From the NCBI RefSeq assembly GCF_001427985.1, contig NZ_LMSA01000006.1:62001-126000 (forward strand): 64,000 nucleotides of DNA, in the 5' to 3' direction. The translations under genes were made by a program, and so were the position numbers. Below the pieces are notes generated by a model, which was not told the origin of the DNA, did no database searches, and saw only the letters and a program-made list of their open reading frames with translations. The stretch is from Knoellia sp. Soil729. GTDB lineage: Bacteria; Actinomycetota; Actinomycetes; Actinomycetales; Dermatophilaceae. Shown here piece by piece: positions 1-9,360 of the stretch. How positions within the stretch are numbered: the stretch's first letter is position 1; the number at the start of each line of letters is the position of its first letter.

Positions 1-305
1 CCGGCATCGTCCAGGGGCTCGGCACCGAGATCGCGTTCGCGCTCCTGGGCTACCGCGCGTTCGGCATCGCTGCGGCCGTGCTCGCCGGCGCGCTCGCCGG
101 GCCGTTCGAGGCGGTCTACGAGTCGTTCACCTGGTTCCCGGACTGGTCCTTCGCGTGGAAGCTCGCCTACGCCGGAATCCTCGCCCTCTCGGGCGCGGTC
201 GTCGCCGGTGCGGGTGGGTGGCTGCTCATCCGGGCCCTGGCTGCGGCAGGTGCCCTCAACGCGTTTCCGCCCGGCCAGGAGCATCGGGAGACGCGCGCTG
301 TCTGA
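1..305 (+). CDS. ykoE: YkoE-type substrate-binding (S) subunit of a thiamine-precursor ECF transporter, 3' part only
   Basis: The reading frame is open from base 3 and stops at 303-305, so only the last 100 residues are present. They contain alternating hydrophobic helices and a short conserved-looking stretch (GPFEAVYE) between two of them, followed by a charged tail. The pattern fits the YkoE family, the integral membrane S component that captures hydroxymethylpyrimidine or thiamine precursors in ECF transporters. The assignment rests mainly on the next gene, which starts 8 bases downstream and encodes fused ATPase and T components. The 5' end, and any TPP riboswitch, lies outside the window. 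Confidence 0.7.
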   Translation, partial: GIVQGLGTEIAFALLGYRAFGIAAAVLAGALAGPFEAVYESFTWFPDWSFAWKLAYAGILALSGAVVAGAGGWLLIRALAAAGALNAFPPGQEHRETRAV

Positions 306-312
306 GCAGGCG

Positions 313-2544
313 GTGAGCCCTGCCACGCCGGCCACGGGTGGCCACGTCACGCTCGACGGCGTGACATGGCGCCCCTACGGCCGGCGCGAACCCGTCCTGC
401 GCGACATCTCGCTGTCCCTCGCGCCCGGCGAGCGGGTGCTCCTCGCCGGTCCGAGCGGGTCGGGCAAGTCGACCCTGCTGCGCGCCATCGCCGGGCTGCT
501 CGAGACCGCCGACGCCGGCGAGCTGACGGGTTCGGTCCTCATTGACGGGCACGCACCGGGTGCGCGCGCCGGCGAGGTCGGGCTCGTCCTGCAGGAGCCG
601 GGTGCCGGGGTGGTCGCCTCCTCGATCGGCCGAGACGTCGCGTTCGGTCTCGAGAACGTCGGTATGCCGCGTGCGGACATGCCGGCCGTCGTCCGTTCCG
701 CAGTGGGCGCGGTGGGACTGCCCCTGCCCCTCGACACCCCCACCGGTGCGCTGTCCGGAGGTGAGACGCAGCGGCTGGCACTTGCGGGCGCCTTGGCGCT
801 GGCCCCCACTGTCCTGCTGCTCGACGAGCCCACCGCCATGCTCGACCCCGGCCACGCCGCCCAGGTGAGGACGAGCGTGGGACGCGCGCTCGCGGCATAC
901 CCGATCACGACCGTCGTCGTCGAGCACGTCCTCGGACCATGGGTCGACCTCGTCGACCGCCTGCTCGTCCTCGACGCGCAGGGCGCACTCGTCGCCGACG
1001 GACCGGTGCGCGACGTGCTGGCTGGCGAGCGGGAGCGGCTGCTCGACATGGGCATCTGGGTCCCGGACGCGCCGCCGCCCACCCCACTCGTGTCCGGAGC
1101 CCTGTCGGCTGCCCCGGCATCCGCGCGAGGGCAGGAGGTCACAGCGACGCCGCTCACGATCGAGCGCACCGTTCGTCTCCTCGACGGCTCGACCCGCACC
1201 TCCACCGCTGCTCGTCTCGAGGCCGAGCTCGCGCCCGCGCCGGGCACGGCCACCGCGCTCGTGGGGCCGAGCGGCTCGGGCAAGTCGACGGTCCTGCTCG
1301 CATTCGCCGGGGCGCTTGCACCGTCGGACGGTGCGGTCACCGCCGGCGACGAGCCGGTCTCCGAGCTGTCGACGCACGCGCTCGCCGGTCGACTCGGCTG
1401 GGTGCCGCAGTGGTCGAGCTCCACGATTCTCGGACGCACCGTCCTCGACGAGGTCCTGGTCACGAGCCGGGCGCTGGGGGAGGAGACCCCCGAGCGAGTC
1501 GTCGAGGCGCACGCCCTGCTCAGCAGCCTCGGACTGGGTCACCTCGAGACCGCCGACCCACGCGAGCTCTCCGGCGGCGAGCAGCGGCGCCTCGCCATCG
1601 CCTCCGCGATCCTGCACCAGCCGCCCTTGCTCCTCGCCGACGAGCCCACGGTCGGCCAGGACCGGCACACCTGGGCCGCGGTCGTCGGGCTGCTCGACTC
1701 CTATCGACGCGCCGGGGGTGCCGTGCTCGTCTCGACCCACGATGCGGCAGTGGTCGAACGCTCCGACGGAGTGGTCGAGCTGACCCCGCCGCCGAAGGAA
1801 CCGCCGCCTCCCCAGCCGCGCCGCGTCCTCGCCGCCCACGCCGGACCCTTGGCGCTGCTGGTGTCGGCGATCGTCGCCATCCCGGCCGGAATCCTCCCGG
1901 GCCACTGGCACACCTCGCTCGTCGTCCTTGCCGTCCAGGTGGCCTTGGCCTGCCTGGCCCTGTCGGCTCCCGGGGTGGGAGCTCGGCCCAGTGGCCGGCT
2001 GCGGCGCGTGGTCCTCCGACTGGTGCCCGGACTGCTCGGTGGGCTCTCGGTCGGCTGGTCGACCTGGCTGCTCGGTGGGCACGACACGGCGACCGCCGTC
2101 ACGGCGGGCCTGCGCGTGGTCATCATCGTCCTGCCGTCGGCCGTGCTGCTTCCCCTGGTCGACCCGGACCGGCTCGGTGACCATCTCGCCCAACGCCTGC
2201 GTATGCCGGCCCGCCCGGTCGTGGCCCTCGCCGCCGCGCTGCAGCGGGTCCACACCCTCGGTGCGGTCTGGTCGGAGATCTCACTGGCCCGGCGTGTGCG
2301 TGGTCTCGGCACGGACGCGCGGCGGCCGGTGGCTCTGGTGCGCGACCTCGCGACGGCCACCTTCGGGCTGCTCGTGCGGACCCTGCGCATGGCGGCCGAC
2401 CTCGCCGTGGCGATGGATGCGCGCGGCTTCGCGTCGGCGTCGAGGCGCACGTGGTTCGCTCCCGCACCATGGCGCCCGGCCGACACGCTCGTCGTCGTGG
2501 CATCGCTCATCCCCATCGCGGCAGCCCTCCTCCTCACCCCCTGA
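313..2544 (+). CDS. ykoD: Fused ECF transporter: two ABC ATPase domains plus EcfT transmembrane domain (YkoD-YkoC)
   Basis: The 743-residue protein powers the YkoE importer. Two ABC ATPase domains are in tandem: the first has Walker A GPSGSGKST near residue 46, signature LSGGETQR and Walker B VLLLDEP; the second has Walker A near 318, signature LSGGEQRR and LLLADEP. From about residue 510 a hydrophobic domain follows with two Ala-Arg-Gly-containing motifs (RRVRGLG and MDARGF) typical of EcfT coupling helices. YkoD (ATPases) and YkoC (T unit) are separate proteins in Bacillus, so this is a fusion. I chose the GTG at 313 because the longer open frame would run deep into ykoE; the two genes are then 7 bases apart and probably cotranscribed. 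Confidence 0.88.
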   Translation: MSPATPATGGHVTLDGVTWRPYGRREPVLRDISLSLAPGERVLLAGPSGSGKSTLLRAIAGLLETADAGELTGSVLIDGHAPGARAGEVGLVLQEPGAGVVASSIGRDVAFGLENVGMPRADMPAVVRSAVGAVGLPLPLDTPTGALSGGETQRLALAGALALAPTVLLLDEPTAMLDPGHAAQVRTSVGRALAAYPITTVVVEHVLGPWVDLVDRLLVLDAQGALVADGPVRDVLAGERERLLDMGIWVPDAPPPTPLVSGALSAAPASARGQEVTATPLTIERTVRLLDGSTRTSTAARLEAELAPAPGTATALVGPSGSGKSTVLLAFAGALAPSDGAVTAGDEPVSELSTHALAGRLGWVPQWSSSTILGRTVLDEVLVTSRALGEETPERVVEAHALLSSLGLGHLETADPRELSGGEQRRLAIASAILHQPPLLLADEPTVGQDRHTWAAVVGLLDSYRRAGGAVLVSTHDAAVVERSDGVVELTPPPKEPPPPQPRRVLAAHAGPLALLVSAIVAIPAGILPGHWHTSLVVLAVQVALACLALSAPGVGARPSGRLRRVVLRLVPGLLGGLSVGWSTWLLGGHDTATAVTAGLRVVIIVLPSAVLLPLVDPDRLGDHLAQRLRMPARPVVALAAALQRVHTLGAVWSEISLARRVRGLGTDARRPVALVRDLATATFGLLVRTLRMAADLAVAMDARGFASASRRTWFAPAPWRPADTLVVVASLIPIAAALLLTP

Positions 2545-2554
2545 CCCGTACGCA

Positions 2555-2623
2555 TCTCACCCAATTCCCCCGATATGCACGCCCCGTCGGCGTGTCCGTG
2601 CTTTTGGGGGGAATTGGGTGAGA
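2555..2623. repeat. Long compound palindrome (possible terminator or palindromic repeat element)
   Basis: Perfect 17-base arms, tctcacccaattccccc at 2555-2571 and its complement at 2607-2623, flank a 35-base centre. The centre holds a second hairpin: cacgcc at 2578-2583 pairs with ggcgtg at 2589-2594. It lies between the ECF gene and the next gene on the same strand. No clear T run follows, so it is not a textbook terminator; it could end transcription, bind a regulator, or be a dispersed palindromic element. Confidence 0.8.
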
Positions 2624-2672
2624 AATGCACGCGGGGGGAATGCCCCGGATGCGCGGCATACTTGTCCCTGCC

Positions 2673-3908
2673 ATGACCACCCCCATCTCCGCGCCGGTCG
2701 CGCGTATCCGCATCCCGCGCGAGATCTGGGTCCTCGTCGCCGCAGCCTTCGTCATCGCGCTCGGCTTCGGGCTCATCTCACCGGTCCTGCCGCAGTTCGC
2801 CCAGAGCTTCGGGGTCGGTGCCACGGCCAGCGCCATCGTCGTCAGCGTCTTCGCGTTCTTCCGCCTGGTCTTCGCGCCGGCCGGTGGTGCGCTCATCGTG
2901 AGGCTCGGCGAGCGGCCCATCTATCTCACGGGGCTGCTCATCGTGGCTGCGTCGACGGCGGCGACGGCCTTCGCCCAGAGCTACTGGCAGCTCGTCGTCT
3001 TCCGCGGCCTCGGCGGCATCGGCTCGGTGATGTTCACCGTGTCCGCCACTGCGCTCATGGTGCGACTCGCGCCCCCGTCGATCCGCGGACGGGTGTCGTC
3101 GGCCTACGGCTCGGCCTTCCTCATCGGCGGCATCGGCGGACCCGCCGTGGGTGGCGCTCTCGGTGGGCTCGGCCTGCGCGTGCCCTTCCTGGCGTATGCC
3201 GGTGCGCTCGTCCTCGCGGCGGCACTGGTCGCCATCTTCATCAACGGACACTCGCTGCGGCCCCCGCCCGACGCTCCGGTGCTGCCCATGATGAGCGCGC
3301 GAGAAGGCCTGCGCGACAGCGCCTATCGAGCTGGACTCGTGTCGGGCTTTGCCAACGGGTGGGCGAACTTCGGGGTGCGCAACGCCATCATCCCGCTCTT
3401 CGTCGCGGCCAACATCGGCAAGGAGCCGTGGCTCGCGGGAGCCGTCCTCGCGATCTATGCCGCCGGCAACGCGGTCGGCATGAACGTCGCCGGGCGGCTC
3501 AGTGACACCGTCGGACGCCGCCCCTTCATCATCGGTGGACTCGTCGTCGCTGGAGTCGCCACGATCGCGACCGGGCTGGCGACGACCTTCCCCATCCTCG
3601 TGGTGTTCTCAATCATTGCCGGCCTCGGCTCCGGAGCGCTGAACCCCTCCCAGCAGGCCGCCATCGCCGACGTCATCGGGCGCGAGCGCAACGGTGGACC
3701 GGCGCTCGCGGCGTTCCAGATGTCGGCCGACGCGGGTGCCATCATCGGACCCGTCCTGGCGGGCGCTCTCGTGGACTCCGGCAGCTTCGCGCTCGCGTTC
3801 GGGGTCACCGGGGTGCTCAGCCTGGTCGCGGCCGTCCCGTGGACCCGGGCGCGCGAGACGCTCCCGCGCGAAGCCGTCGAGGCCTCGGCTCCCTCGATGC
3901 GCCGCTGA
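2673..3908 (+). CDS. MFS transporter, probably a drug or metabolite exporter
   Basis: The 411-residue protein has 12 predicted membrane helices in two halves. An MFS loop 2-3-like segment (VRLGERP) follows helix 2, and the second half repeats it as GRLSDTVGRRP near residue 275, which is the best match to the family motif. The upper part of the frame before ATG 2673 would cover the palindrome upstream, so this ATG is preferred; CATACT sits about 10 bases before it, suggesting a very short leader. The substrate cannot be read from sequence. The gene stands alone: the next gene is convergent. Confidence 0.85.
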   Translation: MTTPISAPVARIRIPREIWVLVAAAFVIALGFGLISPVLPQFAQSFGVGATASAIVVSVFAFFRLVFAPAGGALIVRLGERPIYLTGLLIVAASTAATAFAQSYWQLVVFRGLGGIGSVMFTVSATALMVRLAPPSIRGRVSSAYGSAFLIGGIGGPAVGGALGGLGLRVPFLAYAGALVLAAALVAIFINGHSLRPPPDAPVLPMMSAREGLRDSAYRAGLVSGFANGWANFGVRNAIIPLFVAANIGKEPWLAGAVLAIYAAGNAVGMNVAGRLSDTVGRRPFIIGGLVVAGVATIATGLATTFPILVVFSIIAGLGSGALNPSQQAAIADVIGRERNGGPALAAFQMSADAGAIIGPVLAGALVDSGSFALAFGVTGVLSLVAAVPWTRARETLPREAVEASAPSMRR

Positions 3909-3972
3909 GCGCTCGACGCGCCGAGATTCCGGCGAGTGGAGCGGAACGCGGCGGTGCCAGACGGACTGTCCG

Positions 3973-6900
3973 TCAGCGGCGCGAGCGCGGCGTCGGAGGT
4001 GGAGGAGCGTGCTCACCCGCTGCGGGAGCCACACCGCGGTCCACGTCTTGTTCCTCCTCACCCGCGACGGGTTCACGGAGCCACCGCAGACCCGGTCGGG
4101 GCAGAGCGAGGAACGCTTCGGCCTCCAGTGCGGCGACCGCGATCCGGGGCAGGTCCCTCCCGCTGGGGAAGCAGACGTAGCGGGGGTACCAGTTCGGCGC
4201 GAACTTGGCATTGAAGTGGTAGAGCGAGTCGATCTGCCACCAGCGCGAGGCCCACACCAAGAGCCTGCTCCACACCCGGGTGACGGGACCCGCGCCGAGG
4301 CGCTCACCGCGTTCGAGGGTGGACCGGAAGACCGCGAAGTTCAGTGAGACCCGGGTGACGCCCAGCCCGGGTGCGGCCGCGACGAGCTCGGTGATGAGGA
4401 ACTCGTTGGTGCCGTTGTCGGCCTCACGGTCGCGGGTCATCAGGTCCAGGGACAGACCATCGGCGCCCCACGGCACGAAGTTGAGGACCCCCACCACGCG
4501 CCCTGCCACGTGGGCGCTCACGACGACGCACTCGTCGTCCTCGCGCTGTGCGAACCGTGAGAGCGCCATGGAGAAGCCACGCTCCCTGCCCGCCCCACGC
4601 CACCCAGCGACGGCGCTGCTCAGCTGGGCGAGCTCGTCGTCGGGGATCTCGGCCATCCGTCGCACCCGGACGTGGTAGCCGGCGCGGACGGCGCGGCCGG
4701 CGGCCTGGCGCACGTTGCGCATGGCGCGACCCTGCAGGCTGAACCGGCCGACGTCGAGCACCGCCTCGTCACCGAGCTCGAGGACGTCCAGGCCAGCACG
4801 TCGCCATGCCTTGCCACCGGCCTCGCTGCAGCCCAGCACCGCCGGGACCCAGGCATGGGTGCGGGCACGCTCGAGGAAGACCTCCAGCGCCCCCGGCCAG
4901 GCTTCGGGGTCCCCGATGGGGTCACCGCTTGCCAGGGCGACGCCACCGATCACCCGGTAGGCCACCACCGCCTTGCCGCTCGGTGACCAGGCGAGGACCT
5001 TGTCGTGGCGCAGGGCGAAGTAGCCGAGGGAGTCGCGATGCCCCTGCATGGCCAACAGGGCTCGGAGTCGCTGCTGGTCCTCGTCGCTCGATGCCGCGGA
5101 GGAGTCCGGTGGACGCAGCACGAGGTACGTCGTGATGAAGGCGATGAGGAGACCAAAGGCGATGAGGGTGAACGACACGACGTCGTCGGCCCGATCGGTG
5201 AGGAACGGGACCGGCCCCGTCACGCCGACCAGCCCCAGCACCACGTGCTGCACCTGCTCGACCCAGGACGGGTGCCCGACGACCTCGTGACGGTAGAGGC
5301 GGATGAGCAGCATTCCCGAGGCGAGGGCCACCGCGAGCAGCACGAGGAACACCCGGCCGGCCCGGCGCTTGGTGGCGGGGTCGCCCAGGGCGTAGAACTC
5401 CCGGCGGGCGAGCACCAGCACGCCGAGGACGACGACCGCCACGATGGCATGCAGGATTCGCCTGTCGAACACCTGGATCGCGAACAGCAGGGCCGTCGCA
5501 CCGACGGCCACGCGCCAGGCCCTCGCCTTGCGCCGCCGGAGGCCGTGAGCCAGGTAGACGAGAAGGAGGCCGAGGGCCGCCGTGGCTGCGGTGGCCGCCG
5601 CGGAGGCGGGCTCGGGCACGACGAGCGCGATCTCGTCGAGTCGCTCCCGGCTCCGTGGTACCAGCGCGCTCACCAGCGTGGCGACCCCGAAGGCCAGCAG
5701 AAGCCAACCGAGCGCGGAGGGCGCGAACCGACCCGGTGAGCTCCAGCGGGCGGTGGGGGCCGGCGACTTCGCACCCGCGTCCGGAACCCTTCGCGGAGAC
5801 ACTGCACGTGGGGAGACCGGGGCCTGTTCCGAGCTGTTCGCAGCAGGGGTGACGAGAGGGGTCACTGCGGGATCGCTGCCCGGGACTGCGCGCGCGGCTT
5901 CGCCCGGCGGGCCCTCGGGCCAGGCCGCGACCACGCTGACGGTGTGCTGGGGCGGCCTGTGGCCGATGGTGACGAGGCGCTCCAGCCGGTTCGCCCCGGG
6001 GAGGGGGGAACGGCCGAGTACGAGCCGGACCTGGAGTCGCTGCGCCACCACGCACTCGACCCAGCACACCTGATGGGACCTCAGGTAGGCCGGTGGGAGA
6101 CCGAACCTGGCCCGGACGGCCTCGACCACGGCGGTTCCGGACCCGGTGTTCGCGTAGAAACCGGCGCGCACCGAGTGCAGCTCGGCACGGTGAGTGTGGC
6201 CGGTGATCATGCCGGAGTAGCCGGCGTCCACGAGCTCGAGGGCGCGCTGCCGGGCCGCGACGTTCTGCCCGCTGCCCCGCTCCCCGAGACCCAGACTGCT
6301 CAGCGTGCGCCAGGTCCGACGCAGCACGTAGCTCACCACGACGACCACCAGCACCAGGTCGAGGAGCGCGCCCACCGCGACGGACTGGGCGCGGTGGGAC
6401 CAGGCGGTGGCCGTCGGATTCCCGGAGAGGAGCTCGACCAGCTCCGGCGTGCGCAGGGCCAGGATCGCCAGCGGTATGAGCAGCCACCACAGATGGCGAC
6501 CCATCCTGCGGTAGGTCAGTCGTGACGCGACGTAGGAGGGGAAGCCACTGGCGTCGGCCAGCTCGTGGGTGTCCCTGAGCCACGTCGCTCCCACCGCCTC
6601 CACCTGCGGCAGCACCTGCCGGACGACGTGGTGGCCCAGCGGTGAGTCGAGGGCGTTGCGCTGGTCGACGAAGCTGTTCAACGGGTCCAGCTGGTGACCG
6701 TGCTCCACCCACACCCGATGAGGTGGAGCCTGAGGGGAGCCCTCGAAGAGGATCTCCGCTGCGAGGCCCAGCCTCACCTCCAGGCGAGCCAGGACCTGCG
6801 TCACGGCGTCCTGGTCCCAGGCCAGGTCACCGTCATGGTTGCCGACCACGTAGACCACCTGTCCACCAGCAGCCACGACGGCAGCCAAGGCGTCGACGAA

Positions 6901-7197
6901 GCGGGGGTGGGCGTCGAGGACCTGCGCCGGTCCGGACTCAGGGAAGCCGAGGAGCTCGAGGATGTCCCCCGCGAGCACCACGGTGTGCACCGGGTCCGCG
7001 GCCAGCCGCTCGATGATGGCATCCGTTGTGCGAGAGGAGATCTCGGTCGCGCGGGGGGCGAGGTGGAGGTCGCTCACGGCCACGAGGACCGCGCCCGCCG
7101 GGACCACGACGTTGAGGATGTCCGGGCAGGTCTTCGAGGAGATCTCGGAGTCGTCCATCCCGGCGGCCCGGTCAGACCTCCCGCCGCCGAAACCCAT
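3973..7197 (-). CDS. Membrane fusion of a metallophosphoesterase and an MprF-like (DUF2156) aminoacyltransferase domain
   Basis: The 1074-residue protein begins with a calcineurin-like phosphoesterase domain: SDLHL near residue 42, AGD near 75, GNHD near 116, EHGH near 160 and GHTHR near 333. Two membrane helices lie inside the domain, between the EHGH and GHTHR motifs. A linker, about six membrane helices and a C-terminal DUF2156 domain (from about residue 720) follow, as in MprF-type lysyl-phosphatidylglycerol synthases. ATG 7197 is chosen because GGAGG lies 7 bases upstream, better than the earlier ATG at 7233. A role in lipid modification or cationic peptide resistance is inferred, and the phosphoesterase substrate is unknown. 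It converges on the MFS gene. Confidence 0.82.
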   Translation of the reverse strand: MGFGGGRSDRAAGMDDSEISSKTCPDILNVVVPAGAVLVAVSDLHLAPRATEISSRTTDAIIERLAADPVHTVVLAGDILELLGFPESGPAQVLDAHPRFVDALAAVVAAGGQVVYVVGNHDGDLAWDQDAVTQVLARLEVRLGLAAEILFEGSPQAPPHRVWVEHGHQLDPLNSFVDQRNALDSPLGHHVVRQVLPQVEAVGATWLRDTHELADASGFPSYVASRLTYRRMGRHLWWLLIPLAILALRTPELVELLSGNPTATAWSHRAQSVAVGALLDLVLVVVVVSYVLRRTWRTLSSLGLGERGSGQNVAARQRALELVDAGYSGMITGHTHRAELHSVRAGFYANTGSGTAVVEAVRARFGLPPAYLRSHQVCWVECVVAQRLQVRLVLGRSPLPGANRLERLVTIGHRPPQHTVSVVAAWPEGPPGEAARAVPGSDPAVTPLVTPAANSSEQAPVSPRAVSPRRVPDAGAKSPAPTARWSSPGRFAPSALGWLLLAFGVATLVSALVPRSRERLDEIALVVPEPASAAATAATAALGLLLVYLAHGLRRRKARAWRVAVGATALLFAIQVFDRRILHAIVAVVVLGVLVLARREFYALGDPATKRRAGRVFLVLLAVALASGMLLIRLYRHEVVGHPSWVEQVQHVVLGLVGVTGPVPFLTDRADDVVSFTLIAFGLLIAFITTYLVLRPPDSSAASSDEDQQRLRALLAMQGHRDSLGYFALRHDKVLAWSPSGKAVVAYRVIGGVALASGDPIGDPEAWPGALEVFLERARTHAWVPAVLGCSEAGGKAWRRAGLDVLELGDEAVLDVGRFSLQGRAMRNVRQAAGRAVRAGYHVRVRRMAEIPDDELAQLSSAVAGWRGAGRERGFSMALSRFAQREDDECVVVSAHVAGRVVGVLNFVPWGADGLSLDLMTRDREADNGTNEFLITELVAAAPGLGVTRVSLNFAVFRSTLERGERLGAGPVTRVWSRLLVWASRWWQIDSLYHFNAKFAPNWYPRYVCFPSGRDLPRIAVAALEAEAFLALPRPGLRWLREPVAGEEEQDVDRGVAPAAGEHAPPPPTPRSRR

Positions 7198-7303
7198 CGA
7201 TACCTCCGTGCGCGCGGTGAGCGGGACGTGCAACCGGGTCCCGTCACGTCACAGTACCGAACGCAGACGGGAGCACGGCGTTGCCTGCTGAGAGGATCGG
7301 GCG

Positions 7304-8194
7304 GTGGTCCTCAGCCTTCTCGGCGCTTTCTCAGGAGCGCTCTTCTACGGTGCCGCGACCGTGCTCCAAGCGGTCGGCATGCGCCGTCTTGCAGCCGTGC
7401 CGCCGGCCAGTCGCCTGGCACACCGGCTCTGGTCTGCGCGCCTGTTCGGCGTCGGAATGCTCCTCGATGGCGCGGGCTTCTTGGCCTCGGTGGTGGCGTT
7501 GAGGACGTTGCCGCTGTTCCTGGTGCAGTCAGTGGTCGCCTCGAGCGTCGCAGTGACCGTCGTGCTCGCCATCCTCTTCCTCGGGGTCCGCGTGAGGACT
7601 GGTGAGCTCGTGGCCCTGGTCGCGATCGGGGTCGGGCTCGTGGCGCTGGCGGCAAGCGCCTCACCGAGTGAGGCAGGGACCCTGACCCGACCCCAGACCT
7701 GGCTGTTGCTGGCCGGAGTCCTTCCTCTCGCTCTCCTCGCGGCGGGCGGAGCAGTCCGTGCCGGCGAGGCCGAGGCGGCAAGCCCTTGGACGGGTTTCCG
7801 GATCCGTTTCCCCCGCCGCCGCCCCTCGCTGGTCCTCCTGTCGGTGGGGGCTGGGCTGGGTTTCGGCGGAGTCGGCCTGGCGGCGCGAGTTCTGGTCATC
7901 CCGCACCCCTGGTGGTCGGGTACTCGTGACCCCGTTCTCTGGGCCCTGGTCGGATACTCGGTCGTGGGCTTCGCCTGCTACGCACTCGCGCTCACCGCCG
8001 GACCGGTGACCGTGGTGGCGGCCGTGACCTTCGGCGTGGAGACAGTGGTCCCGGCGGGCATCGGCCTCGCCTTCCTCGGCGACAGCGTCCGCGCCGGCGG
8101 CGCAGTCCTCGCCCTCCTCGGCTTCGTGTCCACCGTCGGCGGCTGTCTGGCCCTGGCGAGGCGCGCCGAGATCGCCGACCCGCCGCTCACCTGA
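7304..8194 (+). CDS. DMT/EamA-like integral membrane transporter
   Basis: The 296-residue protein has about nine or ten hydrophobic helices with short loops and no large soluble domain. The two halves look alike, each with small-residue-rich helices, which fits a drug/metabolite transporter or the related DMT-like proteins of actinobacteria. It starts at a GTG whose upstream GAGAGG could serve as a ribosome site. It is divergent from the phosphoesterase fusion with about 105 bases between, where both promoters should lie. The substrate is unknown. Confidence 0.65.
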   Translation: MVLSLLGAFSGALFYGAATVLQAVGMRRLAAVPPASRLAHRLWSARLFGVGMLLDGAGFLASVVALRTLPLFLVQSVVASSVAVTVVLAILFLGVRVRTGELVALVAIGVGLVALAASASPSEAGTLTRPQTWLLLAGVLPLALLAAGGAVRAGEAEAASPWTGFRIRFPRRRPSLVLLSVGAGLGFGGVGLAARVLVIPHPWWSGTRDPVLWALVGYSVVGFACYALALTAGPVTVVAAVTFGVETVVPAGIGLAFLGDSVRAGGAVLALLGFVSTVGGCLALARRAEIADPPLT

Positions 8195-8268
8195 GCCGCG
8201 GCTGAACGCCGTGTGACACGCGTTTCCTTGAGGACCTACTGTCCAAGAACAGGACTCAGGAGGGTGCC

Positions 8269-9360
8269 GTGCTCGATCTCACCTCGCAGCCGCTGCTGGT
8301 CCTCAGCGTCCTCCTCACGGGTGCGACTGCCGTGACCGCCGTGGTGGTCCGGTTTCGGGGCGGCCCAGACCGTCGCGCTGCAGAGCTTGCGGCTCGAGGC
8401 GGTCTCGTCGTGGCCGCGCAGGTGCTGGCGGTCTTCACGGTCTTCCTTGTCGTCAACAACCAGTACGGCTTCTATGACACCTGGGCTGACCTCCTCGGCC
8501 AGACATCGCAGGCGGCGCCGATCGTGGCCGGCGGAGCATCGGGCACCGCCCACTTCGTGCAGGGCCCCCGTCTTGGCGGACACGGCTCGGGGACGCGTCA
8601 CGTCATGACTGTCGGGGTGGCGGGTTCGAGAAGTCGGCTCGACACCCTCGTGTGGCTCCCACCCCAGTACAGCGAGCATCGGTACGCGGCCACGAGGTTC
8701 CCGGTCGTCATGTTCCTTCCCGGGCAGCCGAGCGCGCCGAAGAGGGTGTTCCAGCAGTACGACTTCGGGGCAGTCGCCAGCCGCGCCATCGCCGCCGGCA
8801 GCGTCAAGCCGTTCGTCGCGGTCTTCCCTCCGCTGATGATCGACCCGCCGCGCGACACCGAGTGCACCGACGTCCCCGGTGGCCCGCAGGCCCTGAGCTG
8901 GCTGACCAAGGACGTCCCCTCCGCCCTCACGCGGCACTTCCGGGTGTCCCCTCCGGGGTCCGAGTGGTCAGTGATGGGCTGGAGCACGGGAGGGTTCTGC
9001 GCTGCCAAGGTCCTGCTCAGTCGACCGACGGAGTTCCATGCGGGAGTCTCCTTCGGCGGCTACTTCGACGCGATCACCGACGACACGACGGGCGACCTCT
9101 TCCATGGCAGCAGAACTGCTCGCGAGCAGAACTCCCCTCAGTGGCTCTACGGGCGGCACGGGCTCGGTGGCGCTCGACTGCTCGTGGTCGTGGGCAAGCA
9201 GGACCGCGAGGCGTGGTCCGCATCGACTCCGCTGCTGGCGCTGGGCGGATCTGACCAGAACCTCAGCCGCATCACCTTCCCGCAGGGCGGCCACAACTAC
9301 AAGAACTATCGCGCCTACCTCCTTCCCGCCCTGCGCTGGCTCAACCAGTCCGGCATCTAG
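8269..9360 (+). CDS. Membrane-anchored esterase of the esterase D / antigen 85-like family
   Basis: The 363-residue protein has two N-terminal membrane helices, the characteristic NNQYGFYDTW segment near residue 64, and an extracytoplasmic alpha/beta hydrolase domain. The nucleophile serine is in GWSTGG near residue 243, and the catalytic histidine is in GGHNY near 342. This matches the PF00756 esterase group, which includes mycolyltransferases and feruloyl or S-formylglutathione esterases; the true acyl substrate cannot be told. The GTG start follows a good ribosome site (AGGAGG, 6 bases away). Its stop codon overlaps the first base of the next gene, so the two are coupled. Confidence 0.82.
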   Translation: MLDLTSQPLLVLSVLLTGATAVTAVVVRFRGGPDRRAAELAARGGLVVAAQVLAVFTVFLVVNNQYGFYDTWADLLGQTSQAAPIVAGGASGTAHFVQGPRLGGHGSGTRHVMTVGVAGSRSRLDTLVWLPPQYSEHRYAATRFPVVMFLPGQPSAPKRVFQQYDFGAVASRAIAAGSVKPFVAVFPPLMIDPPRDTECTDVPGGPQALSWLTKDVPSALTRHFRVSPPGSEWSVMGWSTGGFCAAKVLLSRPTEFHAGVSFGGYFDAITDDTTGDLFHGSRTAREQNSPQWLYGRHGLGGARLLVVVGKQDREAWSASTPLLALGGSDQNLSRITFPQGGHNYKNYRAYLLPALRWLNQSGI

